From the NCBI RefSeq assembly GCF_049243985.1, contig NC_135369.1:26644765-26708764 (forward strand): 64,000 nt of DNA. The letters run 5' to 3'. This document shows, piece after piece, positions 11,101-19,862 of the stretch. The notes under the pieces are model-generated. The model was given only the letters and a program-made list of their open reading frames with translations, made no database searches and was not told where the DNA came from. Within the stretch, counting starts at the first letter, position 1. Each line of letters starts with the position of its first letter. Source of the DNA: Paroedura picta. Taxonomy: Eukaryota > Chordata > Lepidosauria > Squamata > Gekkonidae. The position numbers were made by a program, and so were the translations under genes.

Positions 11101-14100
11101 GCCTTTGGCTGCTTTGGAGGTGACTGCAAGGAAACCTCTGACCTCAAGTACAAGAGAGGTTCAGTTTCCCATAAGAGATAGGCCGAGGTTTATGTTGAGT
11201 GAGCAAGCCTGTCCAAAACCCAGATACGTGGCCTAATTAGGGTTGCCAGGCCCACTTGGCCACTGGCATGTTATATTATATGGTTTTCTAATCCTTGCTA
11301 TCACAAACTCCATTAATGGCTGCCTTTAAAAAAATTTGACCAAGCTGATCAAAGTGCAATTTTATGCATGGGAGAAATTTCCTGTCCCTCTTGTTAGAAC
11401 TAGGGTTGCCAGATCTCATCTGTCCGCCAGCAGGTGATTGGGGGATGGGGTGTAGAGTGGTCAGATCCAGATTTGGGGGTGGAGCCTGGGGAAGACAGTG
11501 AGCAGCAATGCCAGAGAGTCCACCCTCCTGGGCAGCCATTTTTTCCCAGGGAGCTGATTTTTGTTGTCTGGAGATGAGCTTTTGTTCCAGGGGCTTCCCA
11601 GGTCCCACCTGGAGTCTAGCATCTCTAGGTCTAATTGCTGTTATTCTATTGCATTGGAAAAGAAATTTCACCCATGCATAGAAGAACTATCATCTTTTTA
11701 ATTCATGGGCCCCTACTTTTGAGAACAATATCATGCCCCAAGGAGGTCTCAAGGGCTGTCATCTGGGGTGTTTGGGAGGCCAAGGGTTAACAGCCCCCAT
11801 GATGGGGAACTGGACTCTACCCCATTTCAATTATTAACCCTCCAAACCTGCCCCTGGGACAAAGGCTACCTGGAAGAGATTCCCAGACCGTGCAGGCCCC
11901 TACGAATCATTAACCAGAGCTTGCCGCTCCACTGGGATCAAGAGGGGAGCCCATCCCCTATAAAGATTAAGAAACCCCCTCAGGAGGAGTTCCCTTGAGC
12001 ACAGCCCCATATTTTAAGGGTGAGCCTGAGCATTTGCTGCCTAAGGAACAGGAGTGAAAAGCCCTCCAGCAGAGTATCAGAGAAGGGGGACACTGTCTCA
12101 GCACATGTAGGGAAAGAGGGACCACATAGCTGAATATCTCCCCCAAAGGACTTGACTCACCAATTTGCTAGTGGACCCTGGCTGGCGTTGACAAGAGCCA
12201 GGGCTTTCTTGGCCCCGGCTCCAGCCCAGTGGAATGAGCTGCCCACAGAGATCTGGGCCCTTTTGGCTCTGTCAAAGTTCCGAAGGGCCTGTAAAATGGC
12301 ACTCTTCCACCAGGCATATGGTTGAGGCCAGTGCCAGCACTGGATATCAATAAATGGGTCTCCTGCCTGCACCTTACCCCCTCCATCTGAACCTTGGGGA
12401 TTACAAGTCTAATTCTGGGCTTACTTGATCATGGGGAGTTTTATGATGGAGTGGTTGTGTCTACGAATTTAAAAATAATTTTATAGGCTTTGTTGAATTC
12501 TGGACAAATCTGTATACAGTTTTAAGTTATGTTAGTTGCCCCGAGACTGTACAGGAGAGGATGACCTAAAAATCTCACAAGTAAATAAAGAGGCACATAA
12601 AGGCCCTTCTGAAGTCACCAAAGCACTTCCTCCTGAACAATAGCAACCTTCCTTTTCAGCTGACATCACGGGATCCAGATGAGCCTATTTGTAAGCCTGC
12701 AGCCTCTCACCTTCCACGATCCAGATTCCAGGTGTGGTCTGCTCTAGAGGCTCTTGCACCTGCAACTCTCAATCCATGAGTCAGAGGCACTCAGTGAGGA
12801 GGGAAGAATATCACAAGGAGAGAGAAACAATGGTGTGCGATTACCAAGAAGCATGATCAGGAATTAACATTGGTGAAGATGATTGGCTGCATTGTGTAGA
12901 ATTAGCATGTGAATCTACCAAAAATTAAGGGAGTCAGATCGTTCTTGACCATGCACACATGGTATTTTCCTTCCCACTGGGTGGCGCCACTGTAGGAACC
13001 TGCTTGGCTGGTGGGGATTCTCTCTCAAGCAAGTTAAATCCTACTTAAATCCTGATTCAGAGCATTATCTTTGAGCCTTAGCATCAGCAGCTAGAGGTTA
13101 TGGAACCCTGCATCTTTTGGTTTGTGTCTTCCATCACAGCCATGGCTATGGTCTGGGGGTAGTCAACCTGTGGTCCTCCAGATGTCCATGGACTACAATT
13201 CCCATGAGCCCCTGCCAGCAAATGCTGGCAGGGGCTCATGGGAATTGTAGTCCATGGACATCTGGAGGACCACAGGTTGACTACCCCTGACAGAATCTGA
13301 ATTTGCATGTCTTGGCTGCTGAATCACTTGACTTACTGAGTGGCATCCCGCCACGTGAGCCTCAGTTGTCTGAAGCTGTAAAATGGGAGCAGCATGTCAG
13401 GTTGCCAACCATCTTTTAATAGCTGCACAGTAAATAGAAATGCAGCAAAGATCTTCTGCATGCCAGGTTTTCCATGCTGAACTTGGGTTTGTCAGAAGTG
13501 CTTTAGGATGCTCTGGGCTGATCCTGCGTAGAGCAGGGGGTTGGACTAGATGGCCCTTCCAACTCTATGATTCTATGATTCTAAGTGGAAACCTTAAAAC
13601 AGTACAATGACCTACAAGATAGCAGTCAAAAGGTACTTTGTACATCAAGTGTACTAGCTGGGTAATTAATATTAGTTATTGCTGATATGAGGTATGGAGA
13701 GAGAGAATAAATACACACCCTACAGATCTCTTTTCTCCATGTCATTTGCCATAATTTGCACAAAGGCAGGACAAATTAGAAAAGTTGGAATCCAGAGTAG
13801 CTCCTACCTGTTCAGGGCAAAAGTCCAGAAACTCTAGCTACTGCTTGTTCTGGTGAGAAGGGATCTAGTTCCCACTTCCAAGCATTTACATAACCAAAAG
13901 AACCTGATAGTTAGGCCGAAGCATCTCACCTAACAGCTAAGCGAATAACCCATTATCTAGGAAGATCCTGGTTTAAATATCCCCTCTGCCACAAAGGCAA
14001 GACACACTTTTCAGTTCCTCTGCAATGCATGATGACAACAGAGCTCTACATTATAGGGATGTTGTAAGAGTGGATTAAAACTAGATGTATAAAGGGTTCT

Positions 14101-17100
14101 GAAAATGATTTACATGCACTTGTTCTTTGGGAGATACAGGTTTTGTTATTTAGAGCTAAGAAGGGCTGTTCCTCCCAAAATTCTCTTTTTTAAACAACTT
14201 TCAGATGGGCAGGAGTCCAGCCTTCCTTTGCAGCTGGCCCTAGAGTGCAACACATGTGCAGGAATAAGGCTCAAAAGTTCTAGCTTGGCTTCTGACCCTT
14301 GCTTCACTTAATGTTGCCCAATACTTAAAAACATAACATAGCTGGGGGGGGTGCAGCACTGACAGCCCTATCCTGTACTTCTCTCCACTAGAGCTTCAGT
14401 TATCCTAGAATACGAAAAGTCCAATGTCCCACCTGCATTCATTTGCTCCTGGGGCTGTGGTTGGAACTGCTGTGTGAGGAGTGGGTTCCAACCCCCTGTC
14501 CTTTGGAGGTTCCATAGCTCAAGGACTGAGAATGTGCTTTGCAGGCAGAATGGCCCGTCAATCCCTCATATCTCTAGCTGCGAGGCCTCTTGGGAAATGC
14601 CCTAGAGAATGGTTGCCAGGAAAACCAGACAATGCTGGGCCCAATGGCTGCTTTGCTCTTGTTGAATGGGAGGACCAGAGCTCAGTGAGAAAAGACATGT
14701 TTGGCATGCAGAAGGTCCCTAGCATCTCCACCTAAGGGAGTCCAGATAGCTGGTGCTGAGAAAAGTCTGTCTTTCTGCCAGAGCAGACATTCCTGTTGAT
14801 CAGTCTGATTTGGCAATGACACCTTCTTATATCCAGCTACGTGGTGGTTCCACACAAGAACCAAAAAATCAGCAAAACATAATTTTGGCCTCACAGTTCC
14901 GATTCCCAAGAGCCTCTGCTTCCAGAGTTTTGATCTTTCTGCAAAGGCAACGTTGGTAGAATCGGGCAAGAAAATAGGATTGCTGAGTAAGATTTTCTCA
15001 ACAGCTGGCTTATTTCCCTGCTGCTCCCTCAAGATCAGCAGCATCTTTAAAAATGGCAAAACCCTAAAAAAACAAAACAGATTCAGCTACGCCGTTGAAT
15101 GCGCAATGCAGTGCAAATATACTTGGAGCACAGGTCTCATTACCTAGTGCTTCTTGATGCAAAATACTCAGCATTCAGGCAGACCTGAGTTCTCCTCTGC
15201 ATCAGAGAATCTCTCCATAAGGATGGGAGGAGCAAGCTGATTATATGCTTGGGAGTGAACTTCTCCCTTGTGGGAAAAGGAATGGAAGCATCTAACTGGT
15301 GACATCACTGCTAGCACCCACATGGCACCAGTGTCCCAAGTGAGGAAGTGGCTGGTTGAAAGAGCTAAGGGGCTTGCTAGAGCAGGCCTAAGGCAAATGG
15401 CAGGGTTCCCTCTGGCGCCACCCACTGGCAGGGGGAGTTAGAAGCAGCAGCCAGGCCGGGCCTTACGTGTCAAAGACAGTGATTGTCCGAGAACCATTGG
15501 AGCTGTTGACGATGCAGCAGGCACACGGTGTGTCCCCCTGGCTCTGCCAGACCACATGGGCCACGTTCACGTTGCGGTGCTGGAAATCGGACATGATGAA
15601 ACTTGGGGCCAGGGAAGGGGGAGAGAAAGAGGAGGGTTAGAGACGAAAACAAGGAACGCTCTGCCTACGCACCTCGCAGCGTGCAAGATGGTGCGCGTGC
15701 CTGCTGTCGTGTTGCTGATCACCACGGAGATGGGCAACGCACATGCCGGATGCTCGGCCACGTGGGCAAGGTCCACCTTGTAGAGCTTGAAATCGTCACG
15801 GACAAAGCTGGGTGGGCAGAGAACAGGGTTGTCTTGGAGAACGCTGTCTGTCTGTAGGGATGGAACAGAAGCCAGGAGCCCTAGTCCCCAAGCAGACTAG
15901 GTAGCCAACAGGAAATGCCCCCCCCCCCCCAAGAAAGCACACAGCGACAGCAAACATTCATGGGATGCAGTGGTCTCCATGGCATGGGGGCTAAAATCTC
16001 CCCAGGGATTCAACAGCCTCTTTGCTCCCACCTAGTCCATTGTCCTCCCTACAGAGCAGTGGTTCTCAACCTGGAGATCGAGACCCCTTTGGGGATCGAA
16101 CGATCCTTCCACAGGGGTCACGGTAGGGCGAGCATCTGGGCCCTGGGGGGGGGGCGCCAGCCTATTGCCACTCCTCCTGCAGGCGAAAAAGAGCGAGATC
16201 GGCATGGTGGCACAAGAGGCAGAACTGAACTGAGAAACCCCAGGGGAAAAAAACACAATTTATATACAATCATGAACAATGGATTTTCTCGCCATTGGTC
16301 AGTTTCGGTTTAATTTCTGTGAAAGAACACTGGCATACTTTTATGGCTGGGGGTCACCACAACATGAAGAACTGTAGTAAAGGGTTGCGGCATTAGGAAG
16401 GTTGAGAACCACTGCCATAGAAGGCAATGGTGTCATACTCCTCCCTCCATCCCTTCCTCAAACAAGTCTGATATAAACAGATAGGACTTCTATTTTAAGC
16501 AGGAAATGAAGCAAGTAGGCAGCTTTGAAGGTAGGGAACGAGAGTCTGTCTGTTTCCCTTCCTTTGCCAGTTTGCACTGGTTTAAAGGAGTCCATGTCTT
16601 GAACACCAAAAAAATGTGAATTTGAATCCTTTGATATTTCTTAATGTTTAAGTGATGCGAAATTTCACTCCCAAATAATTGCAGCTAGTTACTGAAAAGT
16701 GAAAGGAGCCCTGGACTCTACCTGCTTGAATGCTTTCACCTACCCGTTCCTTAACTCACATTTTCTGGAGTGTGAAAGGCAGAGTGGAGATTAAATAAAA
16801 GAACCAATAAGCTATATCTACCTAGTGGCGACTGAAGGCATTCTGTCCATGTTCAGAGGCACAGGCGTCATTAAGTCCCCTGTTCCAGGGTTCATTCCCA
16901 CTTTTCCAAAAAAGAGCATGGCTCAGACAAACTGTGCACAGGTGCAGACACTCTCCTAACCGTTTCTGCTTGCTCTGTTTTTACATAGTTTAATGTAATG
17001 GGCTCCTGAATGCACTGATAAACCGAAAGCGAGATCTGGAATCCATGAGACTGGTGAGTCCCAGGCCTTGTCATTTCCCACTAGCCCAGCAACACAACAG

Positions 17101-19140
17101 AGCTCTTCTTCCCTGCTAAGCAGCAAATGGTAAACATGGCCAGAATGAGGGAGAGGAGCTGACCCTGGCGCCTGAACCTTGTGTTATGCTTGGCGTGTTT
17201 GCCAACCGACCCAGCTGCAGATCAAGGCAGGCTTCTGTTCTAGAGTCATGAGCTTCCCCAGGAAGAAGAGACAAGGGTTATGGCAGGACAGCAGAGGTGG
17301 GGGGAAGGTGCTAAAAAAAAGGAGGATCCAATTCATTATTAACTTCTTTACTGAAGTATCTGCATCCCTCCTTTCCTCTTGGTTCAAGACAGCTCTTAAG
17401 GGAAGAGCTGGCCCCTGAAGGAAATTCATTCCACAGCCGCTACCCTAAATATTACCTTGGAGGCTGTGCTGAGAGGCCATTCCGCAGGAAACCAGAAAAG
17501 TGTCAGAAACCTCCATGTGCTTCACGGCAGAGGAGACCTATGGGGGCCTTTTCCCCCTATCCATGATAGTGCAGTTACTACCCCAAACTAGTTCGCTGCT
17601 TCCAAAATGGCAGCAGCTTTGCCAACCCAAGCTGGTCTATTCACCCTTCCTGTTGAACAAAGGTTTGTGGCAAGGGAGCACATATCAATGTTGTGTCTCC
17701 CTTTCCCCCAGTGCATGTATTCTTGTACAGACATAAATATGCTGGGAAACTGGTTAAGTCCCACAGGAGACCTATTTCTCCAGGGACTGCCCATCCTGAA
17801 GGAGAAAAGATGCAGGCCTCCCCCCTTCCCTCGTGCACTTACTTGGCTGCATGGCCTGGAGCCAGTGAGCCCATGAAAGCACAGGGTGCCCCCAGCAGAG
17901 ACAAGACCGTGCAGGTGTTGGAGGCATTCCCCCCTCGCTGCCAGCGCTGTGAGTGACACCTGGAAACACACCAAAGGTCAGAGTCATTTGCGCAATCAAT
18001 CAATCCAGCAAAACATTTTGCTGAATACAACATACGTTCTTGATGGCTTCCAACAGTGCCTCTGACACCTTTCTCACTAGGACTCCAAAGGCAAGTTGAT
18101 ACAATCAAAAGGATGGGACAGCCCAGTAAATAATGCAATAGCACTGGATCGTGGAAATCCAAAAGCAGAACTGAAGCATAAATACTATCATGTCACGCTA
18201 AACCAGTGGTTCTCAACCTGGGAGTTGGGACCCCTTTGGGGGTCTAACGGCCTTTTCACAGGGGCCACAGCAGGGCAAGCAGCTTGGCTAGGGGGGTGCC
18301 ATCTACACAACAGCCTTGCGGGGTAGATCAAGATAGTGCACTCGTCTGTCTGGAGCAGCAGAAAAAAGAGATTGGCATGGTGGGACAAGAGGCAGAACTG
18401 AACTGAGAAACCCCAGAAAAAAAGCCAATTGATATACAATCATAAACAATGGATCTTCCCACCATTGGTCAGTGTCGGTTTAATTTCTGTGAAAGGACAC
18501 TTGCATCATTGTATGGTTGGGGATCCCCACAACATGAGGAACCGTATTAAAGGGTCGCGGCATTAGGAAGGTTGAGAACCACCGCGCTAAACGATGGGGA
18601 AACGATCTGGTCGGATCTGATTTATAGCAACAGGCTCTGGTTGTAGGGACTACAGGAGGAGTGGCCAGCTCTGCAACCGTCGGGGCAAAACTTCCGGAAA
18701 CACGGAGAGCTCACAACTTGCGAGGCGAGCCAAGCCACCTCCAGGGCAGAGGCAGCCCTAACTGGACCGACCGCTAGATTTGGGACTGTGGGAACACTGG
18801 GAGAAGCTCTTGGCCTCCTGGGCGAGACACCTGCGTCACGGATTGCTGACCGCAGCACCGGCGTTGCACACACCCCTGTCCCTGTCCCGGCTGGACGCGG
18901 CGGGGAAGGCGGAGAGGAGCAAAAGCCCAATCCGCATTAGCCTTGGCGAACGCGGGACTGCCGGAGGAGGGGGCGTTCAGTCCCGATTAAGGCCCGTTTG
19001 GATGACCTCCACCGTTCCCCCAACCACCCCAGCCCTCAGTGGCCTGACCTGGTGTCCGTGTCCTCCTCCGGGTAGCGATCCACCACGCTGATGATATCCA
19101 GGCACACGAGGCCGACGCACAGGATTCGCTTCTCCGCCAT
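2023..19140 (-). CDS. KHK: Ketohexokinase (fructokinase), complete gene with alternative exons 3C and 3A
   Basis: Cytosolic PfkB-family sugar kinase that uses ATP to make fructose-1-phosphate from fructose, the first step of fructose breakdown. Coding exons on the minus strand are 19049-19140, 17843-17959, then either 15673-15807 (C-type) or 15467-15601 (A-type), 7210-7282, 4944-5090, 3312-3400, 2318-2475 and 2023-2108. All junctions are GT-AG and in phase, giving 897 nt and 298 residues, the human length. Visible landmarks match human numbering: Asp15 in the first beta strand, GGNASN at 40-45 (sugar binding), and the PfkB signature [12 protein letters not shown] with catalytic Asp258. The protein ends in GYDGIV, like human GFDGIV. 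The start was chosen at the conserved M-A-E-K; the frame is open further upstream, but that stretch is CpG-island sequence with no family match. No disabling change was seen. The introns are packed with repeats. The family assignment is near certain. Confidence 0.97.
2318..2475 (-). CDS. KHK: KHK coding exon 7, with catalytic GAGD
   Basis: 158 nt encoding [20 protein letters not shown] then [20 protein letters not shown] and [12 protein letters not shown]. It carries the PfkB C-terminal signature, with the anion hole and catalytic base at Gly255-Asp258. The acceptor is CTGCCCAG|G and the donor G|GTGAGT, phase 1. Confidence 0.96.
2966..3138 (-). mobile_element. Sauria-type tRNA SINE, partial
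   Basis: Reverse complement carries the CAGTGTGGTG-TGGTTA head, a box B (GGGCTTGATTCC) and GGTGACCTTGGGCTAGTC. It lies in KHK intron 6 and has lost its 3' tail. Confidence 0.75.
3312..3400 (-). CDS. KHK: KHK coding exon 6
   Basis: 89 nt encoding [20 protein letters not shown] and KGLYRRVKP plus two bases of Gly218, matching human [29 protein letters not shown]. The acceptor is TTTCTTCCAG|GTG. The donor GG|GTAGGC is weak but is the only one that keeps the frame into exon 7. Confidence 0.94.
3545..4261 (-). mobile_element. L2-type LINE 3' end
   Basis: The minus strand encodes pieces of the L2 C-terminal ORF ([17 protein letters not shown] near 4150-4215; [20 protein letters not shown] near 4060-4118) and ends in an L2-like UTR near 3545. 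A G13 run lies at 3740-3752. It sits in KHK intron 5. Confidence 0.8.
4262..4540 (-). mobile_element. tRNA-derived SINE interrupted by a palindromic MITE
   Basis: The SINE tail (CCACCAAGGTCAGCCTTGCCC) lies at 4274-4294 and the head (CCTGGGATCTGCCTGC...TACCATTGAGCCAC) at 4512-4543, split by the MITE at 4319-4454. The nesting shows that the SINE is older than the MITE. Confidence 0.7.
4319..4454. mobile_element. 136-bp palindromic hAT MITE, copy A
   Basis: Near-perfect palindrome with ends CAGAGGTAGTCAACC / GGTTGACTACCTCTG. Flanks CGCTTGAG and CGCTAGAG form an 8-bp target duplication with one mismatch, as expected for hAT transposons. Confidence 0.85.
4944..5090 (-). CDS. KHK: KHK coding exon 5
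   Basis: 147 nt, 49 codons in phase 0. It begins [20 protein letters not shown] and ends with [20 protein letters not shown] plus V, closely matching human [11 protein letters not shown]...[21 protein letters not shown]. The acceptor CTTCCCAG|GGC was preferred to a second CAG 5 nt downstream because only it keeps the conserved Gly-Arg and the phase. The donor is GTG|GTAGGG. Confidence 0.95.
5275..5410. mobile_element. 136-bp palindromic hAT MITE, copy B
   Basis: Same family as copy A (CAGGGGTAGTCAACCTGTGG ... CCACAGGTTGACTACCCC). Target duplication CATTACAG / CATTACAA. It inserted into a locally duplicated segment of KHK intron 4. Confidence 0.85.
5411..5512. repeat. Tandem duplication of about 53 bp
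   Basis: CATTACAAGATAA...GTAATGCAGGCCAATATTA-CACCCCCA occurs twice in tandem (from 5411 and from 5466) with few differences, next to MITE copy B. Confidence 0.8.
5880..6035 (+). mobile_element. L2-like LINE 3' tail
   Basis: TTTTAATGTGTTTTGATC, a block like GTAAGCCGTCCTGAGTTCC, and an A-rich AAATAAAC end resemble other L2 tails here (for example 25440-25560). Confidence 0.5.
6569..6746 (-). mobile_element. Sauria-type tRNA SINE, partial
   Basis: Reverse complement begins AGAGCCAGTGTGGTGTAGTG and reads through the box-B and GGCCCTGGGCCAC blocks. The 3' part is missing. Confidence 0.75.
6980..7175 (+). mobile_element. GGGTTGCCA-type short repeat, copy 1
   Basis: Opens AGGGTTGCCACCCTCCAGGT and closes with CCCAGAGCTGGC, a layout shared with copies at 11399, 28171, 32806, 26960, 56909, 59733 and 62719. 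The ends are loosely inverted, so it is probably a non-autonomous DNA transposon; the class is not certain. It lies just downstream of KHK exon 4 genomically. Confidence 0.55.
7210..7282 (-). CDS. KHK: KHK coding exon 4
   Basis: 73 nt encoding [20 protein letters not shown] then IHWE, matching human [24 protein letters not shown]. The first base completes AGC (Ser) after exon 3C or ACC (Thr) after exon 3A. The acceptor is CTCTGCAG|C and the donor GAG|GTGAGT, phase 0. Intron 3, upstream, is about 8.2 kb to the A exon. Confidence 0.95.
7850..8485 (+). mobile_element. L2-type LINE 3' end
   Basis: A frame reads [20 protein letters not shown] and then [12 protein letters not shown], the L2 C-terminal ORF. 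It ends in GCCGCCATGAGCTGGTCATG and an AATGAATAATAAATAA tail. KHK intron 3. Confidence 0.8.
8505..9145 (+). mobile_element. L2-like LINE tail split by a SINE
   Basis: LINE-tail sequence runs from about 8505 to 8800 and resumes at 9076 (GTTAGCCACCTTGCTGGTC ... GGCAGGATATAAATTGG). The Sauria SINE at 8801-9075 interrupts it. Confidence 0.55.
8801..9075 (+). mobile_element. Sauria-type tRNA SINE, full length
   Basis: Starts AGAGCCAGTTTGGTGTAGTG, has the box-B GGGTTTGATTC, CTGGGTGACCTTGGGCT, GTAAGCCGCTTTGAGCCTCC, and ends ATAAGAACCAACTCTTCTTCT. This layout is known from squamate SINEs that borrow the BovB 3' tail. Confidence 0.85.
9605..11046 (+). mobile_element. CR1 LINE 3' end carrying an inserted hAT element
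   Basis: Encodes reverse-transcriptase pieces ([22 protein letters not shown] upstream; [19 protein letters not shown] and [20 protein letters not shown] downstream) and ends in the CR1 terminus CCTTCCAACTCTATGATTCTA. The reading frame is broken by the 371-bp hAT element at 9784-10154. Inactive; KHK intron 3. Confidence 0.9.
9784..10154. mobile_element. hAT element with CAGTGGTC ends, nested in CR1
   Basis: Ends CAGTGGTCACCAACC and GGTTGGGGACCACTG are inverted repeats, and an exact 8-bp duplication ATCTAGAT flanks it on both sides (9776-9783, 10155-10162). The GC-rich interior holds a second fold-back around 10030-10085. Same family as 57732-58076. Confidence 0.9.
11399..11631 (-). mobile_element. 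GGGTTGCCA-type short repeat, copy 2
   Basis: Opens CTAGGGTTGCCAGATCTC, contains GTCCACCCTCCTGGGCAGCC and GAGATGAGCTTTTGTTCCAG, and closes CTAGCATCTCTAGGTC. It is the reverse orientation of copy 1. KHK intron 3. Confidence 0.55.
12165..12597 (+). mobile_element. L2-type LINE 3' end
   Basis: GAGCCAGGGCTTTCTTGGCC ... TGGAATGAGCTGCCC ... CTTCCACCAGGCATATGGTT matches the other L2 copies, ending in an A/T-rich AAATAAAGAGG tail. Confidence 0.75.
13154..13289. mobile_element. 136-bp palindromic hAT MITE, copy C
   Basis: Same palindrome as copies A and B, with arms almost identical to each other. No clear target duplication remains. Confidence 0.8.
13498..13583 (+). mobile_element. CR1 LINE 3' terminus
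   Basis: GGGCTGATCCTGCG, GGTTGGACTAGATGGCC and the terminal CTCTATGATTCTATGATTCT repeat are diagnostic of CR1. Confidence 0.85.
13584..15466. other. KHK intron 3, mostly unassigned
   Basis: No coding signal. Around 14510-14800 there are weak tRNA-SINE-like blocks (CATAGCTCA...TTTGCAGGCAGAA; GGCATGCAGAAGGTCCC). The rest shows nothing I can name. Confidence 0.4.
15467..15601 (-). CDS. KHK: KHK alternative exon 3, A-type
   Basis: 135 nt, phase 2 to phase 2. The translation starts [20 protein letters not shown] and continues [20 protein letters not shown]. It tracks human exon 3A closely (WQS-GDTP, CCI-N-SNG-RTI, -DT) and differs from 3C. KHK-A is the broadly expressed, low-fructose-affinity form in mammals. 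The acceptor is CCCCAAG|T and the donor AC|GTAAGG. The reading frame is intact, so both isoforms should be produced. Confidence 0.93.
15602..15672 (-). promoter_or_regulatory. 71-nt intron between exons 3C and 3A, with close branch point
   Basis: The segment between the C-type donor (GTGCGT) and the A-type acceptor (CCCCAAG) is only 71 nt. A good branch-point match, CTAAC, puts its adenosine about 36 nt from the donor and about 35 nt from the acceptor, with a pyrimidine tract between. A donor-to-branch distance below roughly 45-50 nt is known to hinder spliceosome assembly sterically. This could keep the two exons mutually exclusive, since joining both (135 + 135 nt) would not shift the frame. 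The sequence is observed; the mechanism is inferred. Confidence 0.6.
15673..15807 (-). CDS. KHK: KHK alternative exon 3, C-type
   Basis: 135 nt, phase 2 to phase 2. The translation begins [13 protein letters not shown] and ends [14 protein letters not shown]. It matches the human KHK-C segment (FVLDDLRRYSVDL...SGSRTILYYDR) at the same positions and is clearly less like the A segment. KHK-C is the high-affinity liver, kidney and gut form. The acceptor is CACCCAG|C and the donor AG|GTGCGT. It is the first of the two exon 3 versions in transcription order. Confidence 0.93.
16057..16414 (+). mobile_element. SPIN-type hAT element, copy 1
   Basis: Left end CAGTGGTTCTCAACCTGGAG followed by a GACCCCTTTGGGG block; right end CATTAGGAAGGTTGAGAACC ACTG. 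Both ends match what I recall of the SPIN hAT family (TTCCTAATGCCGCGACCC and GTTGTGGTGACCCCCA in reverse). The interior differs from the best-known short SPIN form. KHK intron 2. Confidence 0.8.
16415..17842. other. KHK intron 2, unassigned part
   Basis: No coding or repeat feature recognised apart from short A/T- and pyrimidine-rich runs. Confidence 0.4.
17843..17959 (-). CDS. KHK: KHK coding exon 2
   Basis: Encodes the rest of Arg31 through the first two bases of codon 70, reading [14 protein letters not shown] and then [22 protein letters not shown] holds the fructose-contacting Asn42 and Asn45. The acceptor is TTTCCAG|G and the donor AA|GTAAGT. It is 117 nt long and starts and ends in phase 2, so it joins either exon 3 in frame. 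Confidence 0.95.
18204..18584 (+). mobile_element. SPIN-type hAT element, copy 2, with perfect target duplication
   Basis: Same family as 16057-16414. Flanked on both sides by the exact octamer CGCTAAAC (18196-18203 and 18585-18592). It lies in KHK intron 1, close to the promoter island. Confidence 0.88.
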
Positions 19141-19640
19141 GGAGGCAGGCCGACGCCCGCGCGGTTGTGTGTGCAGCGCCCGGCGCCCCACGCCGCTTTC
19201 ACGGTCCCCAGACGCCGCCCGCCGCTCCGGCCCTCGCCCGGCGCCGATTGGCTCCTCCTGGCACCGCGCATTCAGCACCGCCCCATTGGCCGCATCGGGC
19301 GCTGCCCGCGGGCCCCCTTCGCCCGCCCTGGAGATTAGCGCCGCCCTTCCTGCGGCCCGACCAAGCCTTGGAGCTCTCCTGGCCCGCGGGGCGCCTGCGT
19401 GGTGCGCCTGGCTGGCAGAGGAAAGCGTGGCGCGATGGTCCTGTGGGTGGGAGAGGCTTTTTTCCCCGGGGAAAGGGTTGCCGGGCAAGCTGTGCGCACT
19501 CCTTGCCTGACCCTCTAGAGGCGGCGGACGATGCAGGGGTATTGAGGCGCCGGGACGGACTTAGTGTGGACTCAGTCGGAGGTGCATTTGGAGTGGCCAG
19601 AACAAGTGGGGAGATCTGCAGAGAGCAATTTCCCACTTAG
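18780..19640. promoter_or_regulatory. CpG-rich island at the KHK promoter and first exon
   Basis: This stretch is far richer in CG dinucleotides and in G+C than its surroundings and contains KHK exon 1 with its start codon at 19138-19140. It includes GC-box-like runs (for example near 19250-19330) and no TATA box at a fixed distance. Such islands mark TATA-less vertebrate promoters. Long open frames on both strands here come from the base composition. Confidence 0.7.
19049..19140 (-). CDS. KHK: KHK coding exon 1
   Basis: Encodes residues 1-30 plus two bases of codon 31, beginning [15 protein letters not shown] and ending YPEEDTDT. This is the first beta strand of the ribokinase fold and carries Asp15. 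The donor is AG|GTCAGG, phase 2. It sits inside the CpG-rich promoter island. Confidence 0.95.
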
Positions 19641-19677
19641 CCACGATGTCCTGGCGCATAGGCTGGGGGGGGGGGGT

Positions 19678-19862
19678 GTCAAGTGGGTAGCCGTGTTGGT
19701 CTGAAGTAGCACAACAAAAGTTGTGGCACCTTTAAGACCAACTCAATGGCACCTTTAAGACCAACGAATTTTTATTCAAGGCGTGAACTTTCATGTGCCT
19801 GCACATGAAAGCCCACACCTTGAATAAATCTTGGTTGGTCATGAATGTGCCATTGGACTATT
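19678..19862. mobile_element. Fold-back retroposon (TAGCCGTGTTGGTCTGAAG family)
   Basis: Starts GTAGCCGTGTTGGTCTGAAG, contains GCACCTTTAAGACCAAC and TTTTTATTCAAGGCGTGAA, then turns back into a reverse copy (CACACCTTGAATAAATCTTG). Other copies: 20376-20511, 52816-53026, 56452-56525. The family could not be named with confidence. Confidence 0.6.

Noticed and set aside
19141-19488. N-terminal extension of KHK from an upstream in-frame ATG
   Set aside because: The extension has no match to any KHK and its composition is that of the CpG island; the conserved start is at 19140.
18987-19640. Divergent second gene starting in the KHK island
   Set aside because: Long frames exist on both strands but none shows a domain or a convincing first-exon donor leading to another exon.
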